From NCBI GenBank assembly GCA_021229015.1, contig CM037781.1, forward strand, positions 40,291,417 through 40,355,416: a stretch of DNA of 64,000 nucleotides. Direction: 5' to 3'. Positions 12,343 through 23,253 of this stretch are shown here, piece by piece (the first letter of the stretch is position 1; each line of letters begins with the position of its first letter). The stretch is from Solen grandis (Eukaryota > Mollusca > Bivalvia > Adapedonta > Solenidae). A program made the translations under genes and the position numbers. Under the pieces are notes generated by a model, which did not search any database, was not told the DNA's origin, and saw only the letters and a program-made list of their open reading frames with translations.

Positions 12343-13260
12343 AGTGAAGTTAATTCACGTTATGTCCCCGCTTTGAAAGGAGTGTAGCATATGTTTTAAA
12401 TATTTGTCTTAATTTCGGCGTCATAATATTGTGTTATATCTCTAAATGAGTCATAAAACTTTAAAGAAGAGTTCCCGTTAAGGGCGATTTTGAATTTTAA
12501 GTTCATCTAGACATTTATCGAGTCATAGCAGAGTTATGGCTCCTTGTTTTAATGCAAAGGGCAAGGGCACACATTCTTTCCTTAATCTTTGGCTGGGATC
12601 TGCATAATATTGTGAAAAGCAAAATAAAAAAATGATGATGATACACACCGAATTAAGGCACTGTGTTAAGTGAACTTACAGGCAGCAACGAAGTTTTAAG
12701 GATTTTAATGTTAGGTGGAAAATCATAGATACGTTTCTTATTTCAGTATACCAACCATGTGATCAGTTGAGGCCATTATTAATTAATTGCATAACGTGTT
12801 TTTCAAATGTTTATTTGCAAGGTATACCAGTGACGCTTATGTTGTTAATTTACGTATTAAAGTCAGTCAACTCCTTGCTAAGAAAAGATCGTGAACCGAA
12901 ATAGGGGTATCAAATCAACAAATACTAATGACCAAATTATTAATATATTGCATCATTGACACATCAACTTATTTTTCATTTTTAAATTGTAAAAAATGTA
13001 AAAGCAAATTGTTAAACCGAACTCAAGCAAATATTGTAGGTAAAATGCTAGAAATAATAACCGCAATATAAAGGTTTCGAGAAGATCGTCTGTAATCATT
13101 TACACGGCACTGGTCACGTCCATAAAAGATGTATAGAACACCAGTAATGACCTTTGAAAAGTCAAATTAGCAAGCACTTAAACCTCAGTAAAATATCAAC
13201 TGATGCTGGGAAATATAAGTTAACGATGCCCGAAAAATTTAAAATTCACAAAATTTAGAG
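12343..13260. other. AT-rich stretch, no gene seen
   Basis: No domain, repeat edge or splice-flanked frame is recognisable. It is nearly identical in copy 2. Confidence 0.5.
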
Positions 13261-13747
13261 ACACTCGACGGGCGCGGAGCGATCAACTGTGAACGTTGTT
13301 TACACCAGAAAAGAAATCGAAAGAAAATACTCAGGGGTCGTTTTCTTGCTGCGACTAATGGTCCACTTCACCATCGGTCCACCAGTGACGCTTCATGCAC
13401 TTGCCGTGCAGCAGACGGAATCGGAAAAAAAGTGCACCGCTGTGACATGGTGGTTAGCCGATAGGGCATCTGTCGGGGATTGGTCAACATTTGGGACATA
13501 TTTGTCAAAAATCACAAGGAAATCAGCCGAAAACCAACGCGGGACTATTCAGTCCCTTTGGAATTGGAAGCTAACCGGTTCTTTTATGAGTCTTTATCCT
13601 AGGTCCATCGACCTATCATTGGGGACAGACAGAAACACGGAGAGGGTCGGTTCTGGTCCAGCACAATATTGTTTTATATCGTACAGTGTCGGTACCATGT
13701 TGGCAAATGCCCGAAATGACATCCTGACACCTGCTAGACCATTTTAA
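13261..13747 (+). other. GC-richer island with non-conserved open frame
   Basis: It stands out from its AT-rich surroundings. A 152-codon frame is open on the plus strand from 13289, but copy 2 (48750-49220) has an indel in the A run after CGGAATCGG and a short deletion near CCAAC. These break or alter that frame. The minus strand is also open over long stretches, so openness may reflect base composition. I recognise no protein family. It could be a repeat remnant or a regulatory island. Confidence 0.35.
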
Positions 13748-13849
13748 AATATGAATGAGGCAATAATTGGCTTAAGGACCGAGGAACTAAATTCATTTGA
13801 ACAAGAATGAAATTTAAGTTTGAATAGCTGTACATTTAACTTTTTTTTC

Positions 13850-15610
13850 AATTCTAGTAATGTATGCAAATAATATAGACAGAGCACGAAAAGATATACA
13901 TGTATAAGTTTTGCCTAGGGCTATCTTATTGTGAGTCTGTAAACTGAAAACGTTGCACTTATCATAACCTATTGCCGAAATTGATATTCTGATTAAATGA
14001 TATTTAATCTGTATATATAAGAGCATACAATATGATTTATAATACATAGATATTGTCGACTTAAAACTAGCACGCTAGTTAAGTCGACATAAAACATAAA
14101 AGCCTATTATGTAAATTGTAAACGCTCATCCAATTATGCACATTTCTATTACAATCTACTCCAAGTTAAGAGTGGATAATTTTGCAACATTAAGCCAACC
14201 GTTGCATTGAATATATAAATGTGGATTTATTTCTGACAATCCTGGTAAAGTTAAGTTCTTCTATAATTATGAATATTAAGATATATAGTCCTATGCTTAA
14301 TCTCGTCAAAATTGAAAGTTATTTTCTGAGATAAAGTGCACCTGCCTCGTAAAGTACGGATAAGAATGTTCTTGATGTTGCATAAAATGTCAAACTGTCT
14401 AAAGTTCGTTGTCATGTTTCTATTACTCTTTAGCGCATGATTTGAAATTACAATAGTTTTATTTAATAGTTATCATTTTTTATATTCTTTTAAATGCTAT
14501 CTTATTGCAAAACATTTTTGTCTATGGGATAAACTTAAATAAACGTTTTGAGACGAGGCATAATAAACACTATATTCAATGTACAGACTCTGTTGAGTTT
14601 GGGCTACACTAGTGGTTCCGCAAGAAGAGTAATATCTTCTAATCTGGGCCTGCTCTGGTTGTCAAAGTGTCAAAACACCTCCGTATGAGGTAGTTGGTTA
14701 AAAGTCTTGAAAAAATAAAAGTGTAACGGACTGTGAAATCTATTTGATATTATACATACGGAGCCGGATCCAGGGGGGGGGGAATTCCCGCGCGATTTTT
14801 TTTTTAATTTAAAGCTGTAAAATATTCAATTATTGTGAGTTTTATTTGGGGGGGGTTGTATATCTACATTTATGTATAGTCGGGGAATTTTAGAGAGGGC
14901 GCGCGCCGGGTGCGCCCCATTGTATTCGCCACTGATACATATACTTTGTTGAGGTCAGTATCCTCTGAATGAAAGTAGATAAGAAAACTTTAAAGCTCTG
15001 TTTGAGAATGTCAAATAATAAATCTACCTCAGTATATATATTATTTTGCTATTGCCTTCTAAAAATTGAAGACTATTTTCCATTGGCTTCACCTTCCCTT
15101 GAAAGTGATTGTTTTCTCTTATAGACTAAATTGATATTAGATTTGTATAGGATATGAGTGTTTCCTTTATTATACACGCAACCGTAAGGATCTTTATTCA
15201 GAAATAATTTGAAGAACAGAACTATTTTTACAGAGAAAACCCATGTGACTTTGTATAGTGGTTGGTCTTGGTGGATTAAAAATTTGCTACGAACGTACTG
15301 TTTCTTGTCTTTTCTTCATCAAATTGTTCACATGCATCACAGTTCCTAATATATGTTATATTTTAAAGACCACAATACATTTTGAAATTAAACCATCAAT
15401 ATTTAAGTTATTGCATAATTCAACTAATCAAAAGATAAATTTACCCCATTAATGATGGTCTTCATCATCTATGCTCTATTCGCACGTTAATAACGTCTTT
15501 AAAACAGGGGGCTATAATTTTTCATTTCTTTATCGTTGTGCAACAGTATATATCATACGTTGGATTTTAAGATGCTTTATATTCAAAACTGTGTTTTGTT
15601 CTTGTTGTGT
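13850..15610. repeat. Older paralogous unit 2, right part
   Basis: This aligns with 2440-2575 and about 3500-4990. Shared words include GTCTGTAAACTGAA, ATTGTCGAC followed by AGCACGCTAGT, GAATATATAAATGTGGA and GTGCACCTGCCTCGTAAAGT. Relative to unit 1 it has gained the 176-bp insertion at 14759-14934. The inhibitor gene begins just beyond its right end. Confidence 0.75.
14759..14934. mobile_element. 176-bp GC-rich insertion with 7-bp target duplication
   Basis: The element runs from CGGAGCCGGATCCAGGGG to GTATTCGCCACTGA and is flanked by ATACATA at 14752-14758 and 14935-14941. The paralogous unit at about 4305 has the uninterrupted site. The body has two poly-G runs and a GCGCGCGCCGGG core. It has no coding capacity. 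It behaves like a small non-autonomous element, but its ends are not clear inverted repeats. The copy 2 counterpart (50217-50408) is longer because its G runs are longer. Confidence 0.7.
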
Positions 15611-15623
15611 GTAGAGATAAGTA

Positions 15624-15745
15624 CAATTGTCTACATAAATGTATGGCTGTATGCTTGATTGAGTAGTTGACTATGTAAATGTATAGCTATATGCTTGTTT
15701 GTGTAGTGCAATGCATAAAAGCATGGCTGTATGCTTGTTTGTTGT
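15624..15745. repeat. Short tandem repeat, about 47-bp unit
   Basis: Three imperfect units share the core AAATGTATGGCTGTATGCTT. Copy 2 keeps only about one unit (51087-51150), so the array has changed length since the copies separated. Confidence 0.65.
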
Positions 15746-16002
15746 TTAGTTTGTTAGGTGAACAATAGACTGTGTAGACTAAACATTTGGCTAGTTAGTT
15801 TCTGTGGGGTTCATGGTCTTATGTGTTGTACATTTGGTTTGTTTGGTGTATATGTTATCTATTAGCAGCAATTTAAGCTTTCACGGGCACGTGATACAAA
15901 CAATTGTTTGAATAAAGGACAAGAACGATCATTTTCAAATTAATTTTATGTTTGTCCTTAAATCTAGCCTCAGACGTAAATGCAATGACCCTAGATGCAC
16001 TC

Positions 16003-18458
16003 TTAGTTGCTGACACAGTGGCAATGGCCGTTCTGGCATTGCCAATGATGATGCTGTCCACAGTGATGGTTGTTGCCGCCGCAGTCATCATTAGCGGCGC
16101 AGGTGTGGGCTGGAATAGATAGGGACCGGAAGTCAAACAACAATTGACAATAATCTCAATAATAATAAGAAAAAAAGAAAAAAACTAAACAAAGGGAAAA
16201 AATACACACACATAAAAAATTGTTCACCCTTTCGTACTCCGGAAGATATATATATATATATATATATTACAAAAAAAGGATTAAATACAACATTTAATAT
16301 CATATAAATAATTACACAAGAAAGTTCATTAAAAACTGAAGCCGTTCTTAAGGTTTGCGTCTTTTAGATTAGAATGAGCTTTGCAAACTTGTACTGTAGA
16401 AAACAGTACATCCCAGTTAACTGCTTGAAGATGCTCTAAACCGTTTTGTAGCTACTCTATAACTGTTTTTAAAATTTAAACAAAATCAACAATTGAAAAC
16501 ATCAGGTTAATTTTGTTAATGATTTGTTTACACAGTTAATGAGGTCCTAATGCCTTTACTGAGAACATACCGTTTCTATTTTTTCATGCTCTCTCTCCCT
16601 CTCTCATGAAAAGAAAATAAAAACCCCTACTTGAAACATGATATAAATTAAATCATCAATACTCATACGTCATGTTAATTTTGATTAATGAACTTCTATA
16701 CACAATTTATATTGCTTATATAAACATCAATTTTAGGGAATAATGAAATGATGACGTCAATATATGTTGATATATGGCCTTATTCTTAGTCCACAAAAAC
16801 GTGTATCAGAACATCAGTATAGTATACATGACATTGATTCTTTTCACATACAACTTAATATGTTATGTAGTACTAACGTAAATGTACTCTTTTATATTCT
16901 CTACATGAATTCAAGAGCTATTGAAATATAGATTTGACCTACCGTTGCCGCCACCCGTGCAGACACATTGGCCATGAACACAGTCTAAAGTGAAGCCGTT
17001 GCCACACATGGTCGCGCTTGAGTCACACGTGCTGGCGTCACCGTGCTGGCACGGAGTAGCAAAGGCGTACCCTGGAGACATATACCTATATCATTAGCAG
17101 CATATTGTTTTTCTTCTATCTCTTTTCCTATCTCAGTGAAAAGAGATAAGAAAAGGCAATATTTTCTTTTTTTCCTTTTATATTATAATTTTTCGTAACA
17201 ATGATATATACATGTAGTAACGAATGACACGTCTGTTAACAACTTAAATTGATAATCCCTTTTTGTACTAAAATATCTATTATAAAGGCGTTCCTTTTCT
17301 TTTGTTGACCAACTCTTGTTGACCAAAAATGCAATACTTCTAGTATATGACTTGACTTAACTATTTGAGTTTACCGTCGCTTTGATAGTATTTCAGTCAT
17401 ATAGCGACGTCCAGCTAATTACAGGTGGAGGAAGACCCCGAATGCACGGGGGCATCCGGGTAGAACCATCGACCTACCGCAATCCAACTAGAAGGCCTCC
17501 TCACATGAAAATCCGAATGACCCTGCCGGGATGCAAACCTACGCGGTGAAGGGCTGAGTGAGTATTAAAGTCAGCGACTTTACCGTCTCGGCTACGGAGG
17601 CCCCACTTTTAGTATATGTATATCAATGATAGTATAGCAGCAATACCTATACAAATGTCCAAAATAAAATAAATATTTTCGACAGACTCATTTTATCTTT
17701 TGGCTTTAACAATTAGTTTTTCTTTTCGTTTTTTATTATTTCGGACTTGATTCAATTTGTGCATGTATTAAATCCAGAGAAAGATAGTCTAATCCTTATA
17801 ATTAATTCCATCTGATTTTCTAAACTACCTTCGTTTCATTCTTAATTCTAGAAGGCATTCTAAAGCCTATACTAGCGTATATTCACTTAGGTATCCTAAC
17901 AGGACAAAACTGTATGTAAGTGCCCACTACTGCTAACCACATATTCAGTTATGTTAACTGGATACTTATGTGATCTTGTTATCCACATAATTTAACTGAC
18001 TAACTTGCAAAACAGGACGACATCAAATTATCATACGTGAATAAATAGTTGGCAGTAGTGGGCACTAACAGACAGTTTTGTCCTGTTAAAATAACGAAAT
18101 GTATTTACTTACCAGATACCAAATGAATATGTGGAAAATTTTAGAAATGTTTCGACATAGCTTAGTGGGTAAGTGGTTGGCAGAATGGCAGAAATATGCC
18201 ACCATACTAAATGAGGCAGAGAAACAGTTGAATGACATTCATCGATGTATAAACGCCCTTTGATCGTATATCAGCCAATCAGATTGAGCGTTTGTTGAAA
18301 ATAAAATACGAAAAAAGATCCATCCGTTAATAAATATGTCAATTTACATGCATGTAACAGAACCTTTTATTTTCAAATGAGAACGAAAAATAAAGTTAAA
18401 ATAATACAGCTTATCACTTACCGACCATTAGGATTGCAAAGCAAAGCAGGACCTTCAT
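16003..18458 (-). CDS. Cvsi-2-like serine protease inhibitor (I84-type), 3 exons
   Basis: Coding exons on the minus strand are 18458-18422 (37 nt), 17071-16943 (129 nt) and 16109-16003 (107 nt, stop TAA). The introns have GT/AG ends (donors GTAAGT and GTAGGT, acceptors CTCCAG and TTCCAG), and both are phase 1. The product is 90 residues. A signal peptide MKVLLCFAILMVGYAFA is followed by a 73-residue mature part with 12 cysteines at 20, 28, 35, 43, 48, 50, 59, 65, 72, 80, 85 and 87. The cysteines form two modules, C-x(5-7)-C-x6-C-x7-C-x4-C-x-C, one per exon. The second module is histidine-rich (HHCGQHHHWQCQNGHCHC). Length, 12 cysteines and the WxC...GHCHC ending fit the bivalve Cvsi/I84 inhibitors, which are secreted and inhibit subtilisin- and trypsin-type proteases in host defence. 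Family assignment is from memory of the pattern. An undefined cysteine-rich defence peptide is the alternative. Intron 1 holds a SINE and a MITE. Confidence 0.85.
16245..16267. repeat. (TA)n microsatellite in intron 2
   Basis: About 11 TA units. The copy 2 array (51603-51648) is about twice as long, and the sequence just beyond it differs completely between copies for about 80 bp. Confidence 0.9.
17352..17604 (-). repeat. tRNA-derived SINE-A in intron 1
   Basis: On the minus strand this begins with GGGGCCTCCGTAGCCGAGAC and runs through the SINE-A body to CGACGGTAAAC. It lies in the same orientation as the inhibitor gene, between exons 1 and 2. It is present in copy 2 at 52846-53098. Confidence 0.8.
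17899..18086. mobile_element. 188-bp MITE with TA duplication, intron 1
   Basis: The ends are ACAGGACAAAACTGT and its reverse complement. Imperfect arms reach about 40 bp through AGTGCCCACTACTGC, so the whole element can fold as a hairpin. TA flanks both ends (17897-17898 and 18087-18088), as in Tc1/mariner-type MITEs. No coding capacity. It is present in copy 2 at 53412-53599 with the same length. Confidence 0.8.
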
Positions 18459-18532
18459 CTTGAATAATACTCGTAAATGTAAATGCGATCTGCGCAAGGA
18501 ATAACGTTGGTGAAAACTGTTAGTCCTCTGTC

Positions 18533-18618
18533 TATATATATATGACGCTGAAGACTTATCATTGGCCGGGCAGCTGTAGAAAACTGGGGCACGTGATGAT
18601 CTGAACTCATGGCAGCTG
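18533..18618 (-). promoter_or_regulatory. Core promoter of the inhibitor gene
   Basis: Reading toward the gene on the minus strand: CAGCTG at 18613-18618, CACGTG at 18590-18595, CAGCTG at 18571-18576, CCAAT (ATTGG on plus) at 18561-18565 next to a GATA-like TGATAAG, and a TATATATATA box at 18533-18543 about 75 bp before the start codon. Transcription would be expected to start near 18505. The arrangement is retained in copy 2. These are motif matches only. Confidence 0.55.
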
Positions 18619-18659
18619 TTGTGTCGCATGTTACATCATTTCTCCCATTTTTTACTTTT

Positions 18660-19290
18660 GAAGATAAGATTTCTGTCTACAAATTAGGCAACTGTAAAAT
18701 AAACAGTAGGCAACTGCAGTGTAAGTAGACATTTACTTATTTCGTCAAAACATTTCACGTTTTCGAATGAACTAGATCTAAGCATATATGTCAGTTATAC
18801 TCTTATATGGTACTTTGCTCTTAAAAGATCGTCCTATTACAATTGAAGGTACATGTATTACCTATACTTTACAGCAATCATGTTACTGTACTTCTCTTAC
18901 ACCCATATCTCTTGATAAATGGCATTGTACATTGCAGAATTTACTATTAAATCGTAGAAGATGAAAAAGTACATAAAAGCCCAAATCGTATACCGATACT
19001 TTAACATACCATTAAAATAATTATCATGCTCAATTCAGTGTTGACGACTGGATTAATACTTTAGCTTGGGATAAGAGCCACAATATATAACTCGAACATC
19101 TAAAGATTAAAGTCACTGTAGATATATACATGTTTTCATATTTCCCCAGGTTGTGGAAGCCGCAGGTAGAGCGCAGAATGTAACCTATCATACAATTTGT
19201 TTGCATACAATTTCGTGGAAATTGTAAAGAGTCACTTTCGTTAGTGCTCAAATTCGTGGATTCATTTTCTCTTTTTCTAGAAAGCACGAG
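18660..19290. other. Upstream flank of inhibitor gene, no gene seen
   Basis: AT-rich and nearly identical between copies apart from one divergent patch near 18935-19055. In that patch copy 2 has a shorter, different sequence. Confidence 0.5.
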
Positions 19291-19299
19291 GTCTATTAA

Positions 19300-19390
19300 A
19301 TAAACGTTTTTCGTGGGCGTTTATAATCATGGATAAAGCCGTCCCCAAAAATCGACGAAAATTAGTCTCCCACGAAAATATATGTTTATA
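19300..19390. repeat. Small inverted-repeat element (TTTTCGTGGG type)
   Basis: The arms ATAAACG...TTTCGTGGG (19300-19317) and CCCACGAAAATATATGTTTAT (19369-19389) face each other around a short loop. This resembles a decayed MITE. It is present in both copies. Confidence 0.45.
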
Positions 19391-19946
19391 CAGTACGCAG
19401 CAAAGTAGACTAGAATAAAATAAGGTCAGCCATAGCTATGTTTTCTTTCATGCAGATAATGACAAATGCATGACACGTGTATCATTTTACATTGTTCGGT
19501 CTCTTTATAGGACCGATATATCAGTTGGTATCAGTTTCCAAAAGTTCGTCTTTAGAAACACTCCAACATGAAAGGCAAAGTCCACTGACATTCACATTTC
19601 TTATCGACATTTATCATGATTTAAGGAAGCCAAATTAGAATTGGACTATTTCATTGACTCTATATTCTGTTTATATCGAAATGAGCGCCCTGATCTAGTT
19701 GAAGCACATATGACTGCGGTTGCAAAATAGTTAGCGTGAACTTCAAAGTGTGATGGTCCAGTAATCTCTCACGACCATTCGAGGCGCAAAGTACAGCTCC
19801 AACCCAGGAAACATCAAACATAATTAAAATAATCTAAATCATTCATTTTCTAACTAACGTAAGAATAAAGAAATTTCAACTGGTTTATTAAATCGAAATA
19901 TTATTGTGTAGTATATCTATCATATAGGATTACAGAGAGACTGGAT
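19391..19946. other. No gene seen
   Basis: AT-rich with no conserved frame. It is collinear with 54785-55349. Confidence 0.5.
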
Positions 19947-20107
19947 ACGACATACCAAAGTCGTATAAATGATACTGGCATGGCTCCCTTGCTTGGCGCT
20001 CAGCATGTAAGTGTCGTTCAAGGACTGGATGGCCCTGTGTCAGGATAATGTGACTAGGTTTAGTATCATGTCATATGTCTATGGCGCGATATTGCAGTTT
20101 GGCAGCC
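19947..20107 (+). repeat. Repeat family C, 3'-shortened copy
   Basis: It shares ACATACCAAAGTCGTA, CTTGGCGCTCAGCATGTAAG and GATATTGCAGTxTGGCAGC with 8231-8440. It stops at GGCAGC, whereas its counterpart in copy 2 (55350-55560) continues for about 53 bp more. Confidence 0.65.
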
Positions 20108-20262
20108 CATATATGAACAATGATTTCCCTTTTGTGTAATTTTTTTTTTCTTCAAAAATTTATTTCTTTTTTCTTTAATAAGATGCCCTATTCAAACAAT
20201 ATATACTCTTGTGTGTTCTTTAGTTTCCATACATAGTTCAAATCGACTCCACAAAGCAGAAT

Positions 20263-21410
20263 GAGGAGTTTTCATTTAAATTTTCTCATGAACTTCTCCC
20301 GATAGGCAGAGAGAAACCTTTCTTGGCACGTTTATTAATGTTTCTCTACATATGTACTTCCAAGGATAACACACTTCTGCTATCGCTTCATGCAACTATG
20401 GATGCTTCTACTGTATAACTCAACAGGTTGTTACTGAAGCCATACCTTGACTTCGGAAGCAAGATTTGCATCATCTGAGAAGAATCATTTACCAAATAAA
20501 AATGACTTTATTTTTGGAAAGAGGTTGAAGTCAGATTGTGTCAAGAGAGTAGGGAGTTGGAGAAAATATTTCATAGCCACAGGACACTGTTTCTAGGCAT
20601 TATAGGAGTTGTGGACCGCAGCGTTTTTCTGCAGGAGGACAACAGGACCCCTCTGATAGGCATACCATGCCTCTGGGTTTTGATGGTTTTACCCAATTTC
20701 TGCAGAAGTGAAGCGTAGTATGTCCCGGTAATTATGGTGCCCTTTGCCAAGAAATCCATCATCAACACTCAGTGCTGATTCCAAAATACTGTCAGCATAA
20801 CTTTGGTCATGTGCTTCCTTCGGAGGTGGTGAGTCAAAATCTTCCATAGTTTCAACTAAAATATAGTCTCCGGATCATAGTGATATACCCATGTTTTGTC
20901 CTGTGTAGTCCGTCACAAAAGTCCTAAATTGTCAAAAGACCCTTGGAGCACTCGACTCGTTCCTGCTTCTCAAAAGGTGTGAGCGACTGAGGAATCGATC
21001 GAGCAGAAACTTTCCCCCAACACTGACTTTGACCCCACACCATTATACGATGATTGTCCAAATTGACGGCCTTCATCTGCTGGATTGTACATCCACAAGA
21101 CAGTGGTCGCTTATGAATGGGACCGCCAACCACATTTGAACTGATGATGCCAGTGTTTGACAACATCATATGATGGGGCATCATCCCCATAAGCCATTTC
21201 AGTTCATTACTCATCAAATGTTTCCTTTGTCGTGCAGTCTTTCAAACACAGATAACTGCTTCCATCATTCTACCTTACATCATATCAGCAGCACACGTAA
21301 ACGAGATTCCAGAGGTACAAATTTTCATGTGACCTTTGAAGTATAATGCAAGTTTAATCTTCTACCTTAACTGGAAGTAGGTATTTGGAAATCTTAAATG
21401 AAAACCCCAC
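20263..21410 (-). mobile_element. Degenerate mariner element
   Basis: The terminal inverted repeats are GGGGTTTTCATTTAA-like: the left end is at about 20263-20283 and the right end, as its reverse complement, at about 21391-21410. About 1.15 kb separates them. A decayed transposase lies between on the minus strand. It is present at the same place in copy 2 (55719-56854). TA target duplications are not clear. Confidence 0.8.
20440..21240 (-). pseudogene. Mariner transposase pseudogene
   Basis: Reading leftward on the minus strand, fragments appear in family order: GDDAPSYDVVKHWHHQFK, then KVSARSIPQSLTPFEKQERV, then TWVYHYDPET, then FLAKGTIITGTYYASLLQKL and RGVLL, then a FPKIKSFLFGK-like C-terminal piece. 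They lie in different frames with stops and deletions between them. The DNA-binding and DDE regions are both broken, so no active transposase is made. Confidence in the family is high because several blocks match the mariner pattern. Confidence 0.85.
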
Positions 21411-21420
21411 GCTCGCTACC

Positions 21421-21452
<32 letters not shown>

Positions 21453-21456
21453 GTTG
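21421..21456. repeat. (GT)n microsatellite
   Basis: About 15 GT units with one interruption. It is shorter in copy 2 (56864-56894). Confidence 0.95.
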
Positions 21457-22995
21457 TTCAAAGCTCCAATGCATCTACCAAAATTTACTGTAACTGTGCT
21501 TCAACTGTGATGAATGACATAAACAAACATACGCGTTTATTATTTATTTTTATACGGGAACAATCTTCTTCTCATTCTCATGTAATTACTATATTTATCA
21601 CTCTGGAATCATCTTTCATTTTTGATTTTTTTTTATCTTCCTTCAATTTTAAGTTAGAAGAGTTCGAGTAACAATGACGCATTTCACCAGTATTTTCAAC
21701 AATTAATGGTTTTTTGTTTTCATACGTCTTTAATCATATGAAAATAAGCTGATGAAAATAAATTCATTTTTGTTTACTTGAAATTATCTGGAGTTTATAT
21801 AAAGATAGAAAACTGTGAAATAAAATTGCAGAATAAAATTATGTCTTAGAAACAAATATAACATCTCCCTCTCTCTTTTGGTAGAAATTAAATGTTTTTC
21901 AGAGAGTGGTATATATAATATCTAAATTGGATTCATTTTTTCTATTTTCAAGACAAGATTTATAACTAATAACTTATACACAGTATAACAAACTTAGCAT
22001 TTACAAATACGTTTTATTTTACAACTAAATATGTCTTTACCCAGTGAGATGGGAATATTAAAGGTATTCCACCCATCTTTATAACCCTCATATTCTTAAT
22101 ATATTCAGTGAAGTGACAAGCATCCATTTACATGGAGCTATATGCCTTTTCCTTCAAAGTCTGTCGATGCTTGCATATACTAAAAAATTGCAGCGTTCAC
22201 TTGATTGACATGATCCCAATTCAATGATGGGTAGATTACTTTAAAGTTAGATCAATGATATAAAGCATGTCATATTAATAAAGCATTTTCATGTTCGTTT
22301 TAAGCTCATATCATATCATATTGACCTTGATTATATTATTCAATTGAAATTTTATTTTCAGGCAGTCATATATGTAAATATTTACATCGAGTGGCGAATG
22401 TAGTTTTCTGTTACTACAGAAAAATTAGAATGCAACCAAGTTATCAATCAACAAATGTCCTTATATCAAAGTATGAAGGAACACCAGAAAGTTTCTGGTC
22501 CTATTTCTTTTCCCAAGGCAATTCATGAACTCTAAATAACACGTCTGAAGGTAAACGCCCATCATATCTTTATATTGAGAAGTTGGTTACAGGGTTAAAG
22601 AGGGGAAATAATTAAAGATAAACGGAAAGGAAGACGCAAGGCTAAACCATACAATTTTCATTAACAGCAGCAACTGAGCTTTATAATCTCTATCATATCT
22701 GAGAAAACACATCTTGGGAAGTTCTCCAATGTCATGTCACAGTTTCAATTACAGGATGATTCCAGTTCTACACTCAATATTTCTTTCTGATTGTAAGTTA
22801 CATTACAAACTCCAGATATATTATGGTTGTAGATATTATTTGTTTCATGGAGTAAGCACATTTGAAGTTAATGTAATATATTAACGAAAAATATTGTTTG
22901 CTTGGGCAAATATTTTACTGCCTAAACTACCTTCGATTTGGAACAATGTGAAGTTGTAAGATATTCACGGCGTCCCACAAAGAGTTGAGACATTT
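21457..22995. other. AT-rich stretch, no gene seen
   Basis: No frame longer than about 80 codons and no recognised motif. Copy 2 has a 12-bp extra stretch near 57955 and otherwise matches. Confidence 0.5.
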
Positions 22996-23253
22996 GTTTG
23001 CCGAGCGGGCTATTTCACTTAATACTAATCAGCCCCTCACCGGTGTGGGTTCGAATCCCGGCAGGGCCCTCAGATTTTTCATGCAAGGAATCCTTCCAGC
23101 TGGCTTGCAGTAAGTCGGCTGGCTGTTCAACCTTGTGGCCATGTACATTCGGGGTCTTCCTCTACCTGTAAAAGGCTGGGTGTCGTTACACAACTGAAAT
23201 AATGTCGTAGCGACGATAAACTCCAACAGAACAAAAACAACAACAAAAACAAT
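22996..23253 (+). repeat. tRNA-derived SINE-A, diverged copy
   Basis: The A-box remnant TGCCGAGCGGGC is followed by B box GGTTCGAATCCCGGCAGGG, body words AAGGAATCCTTCCAGCTGGC and GGTCTTCCTC, and a CAACAACAA tail. It is more diverged than the element at 11821. The copy 2 counterpart (58440-58675) has lost about 40 bp near its 3' end. Confidence 0.8.

Noticed and set aside
13289..13747. 152-residue protein-coding gene
   Set aside because: The frame is disrupted by small indels in the near-identical copy 2 and matches no family.
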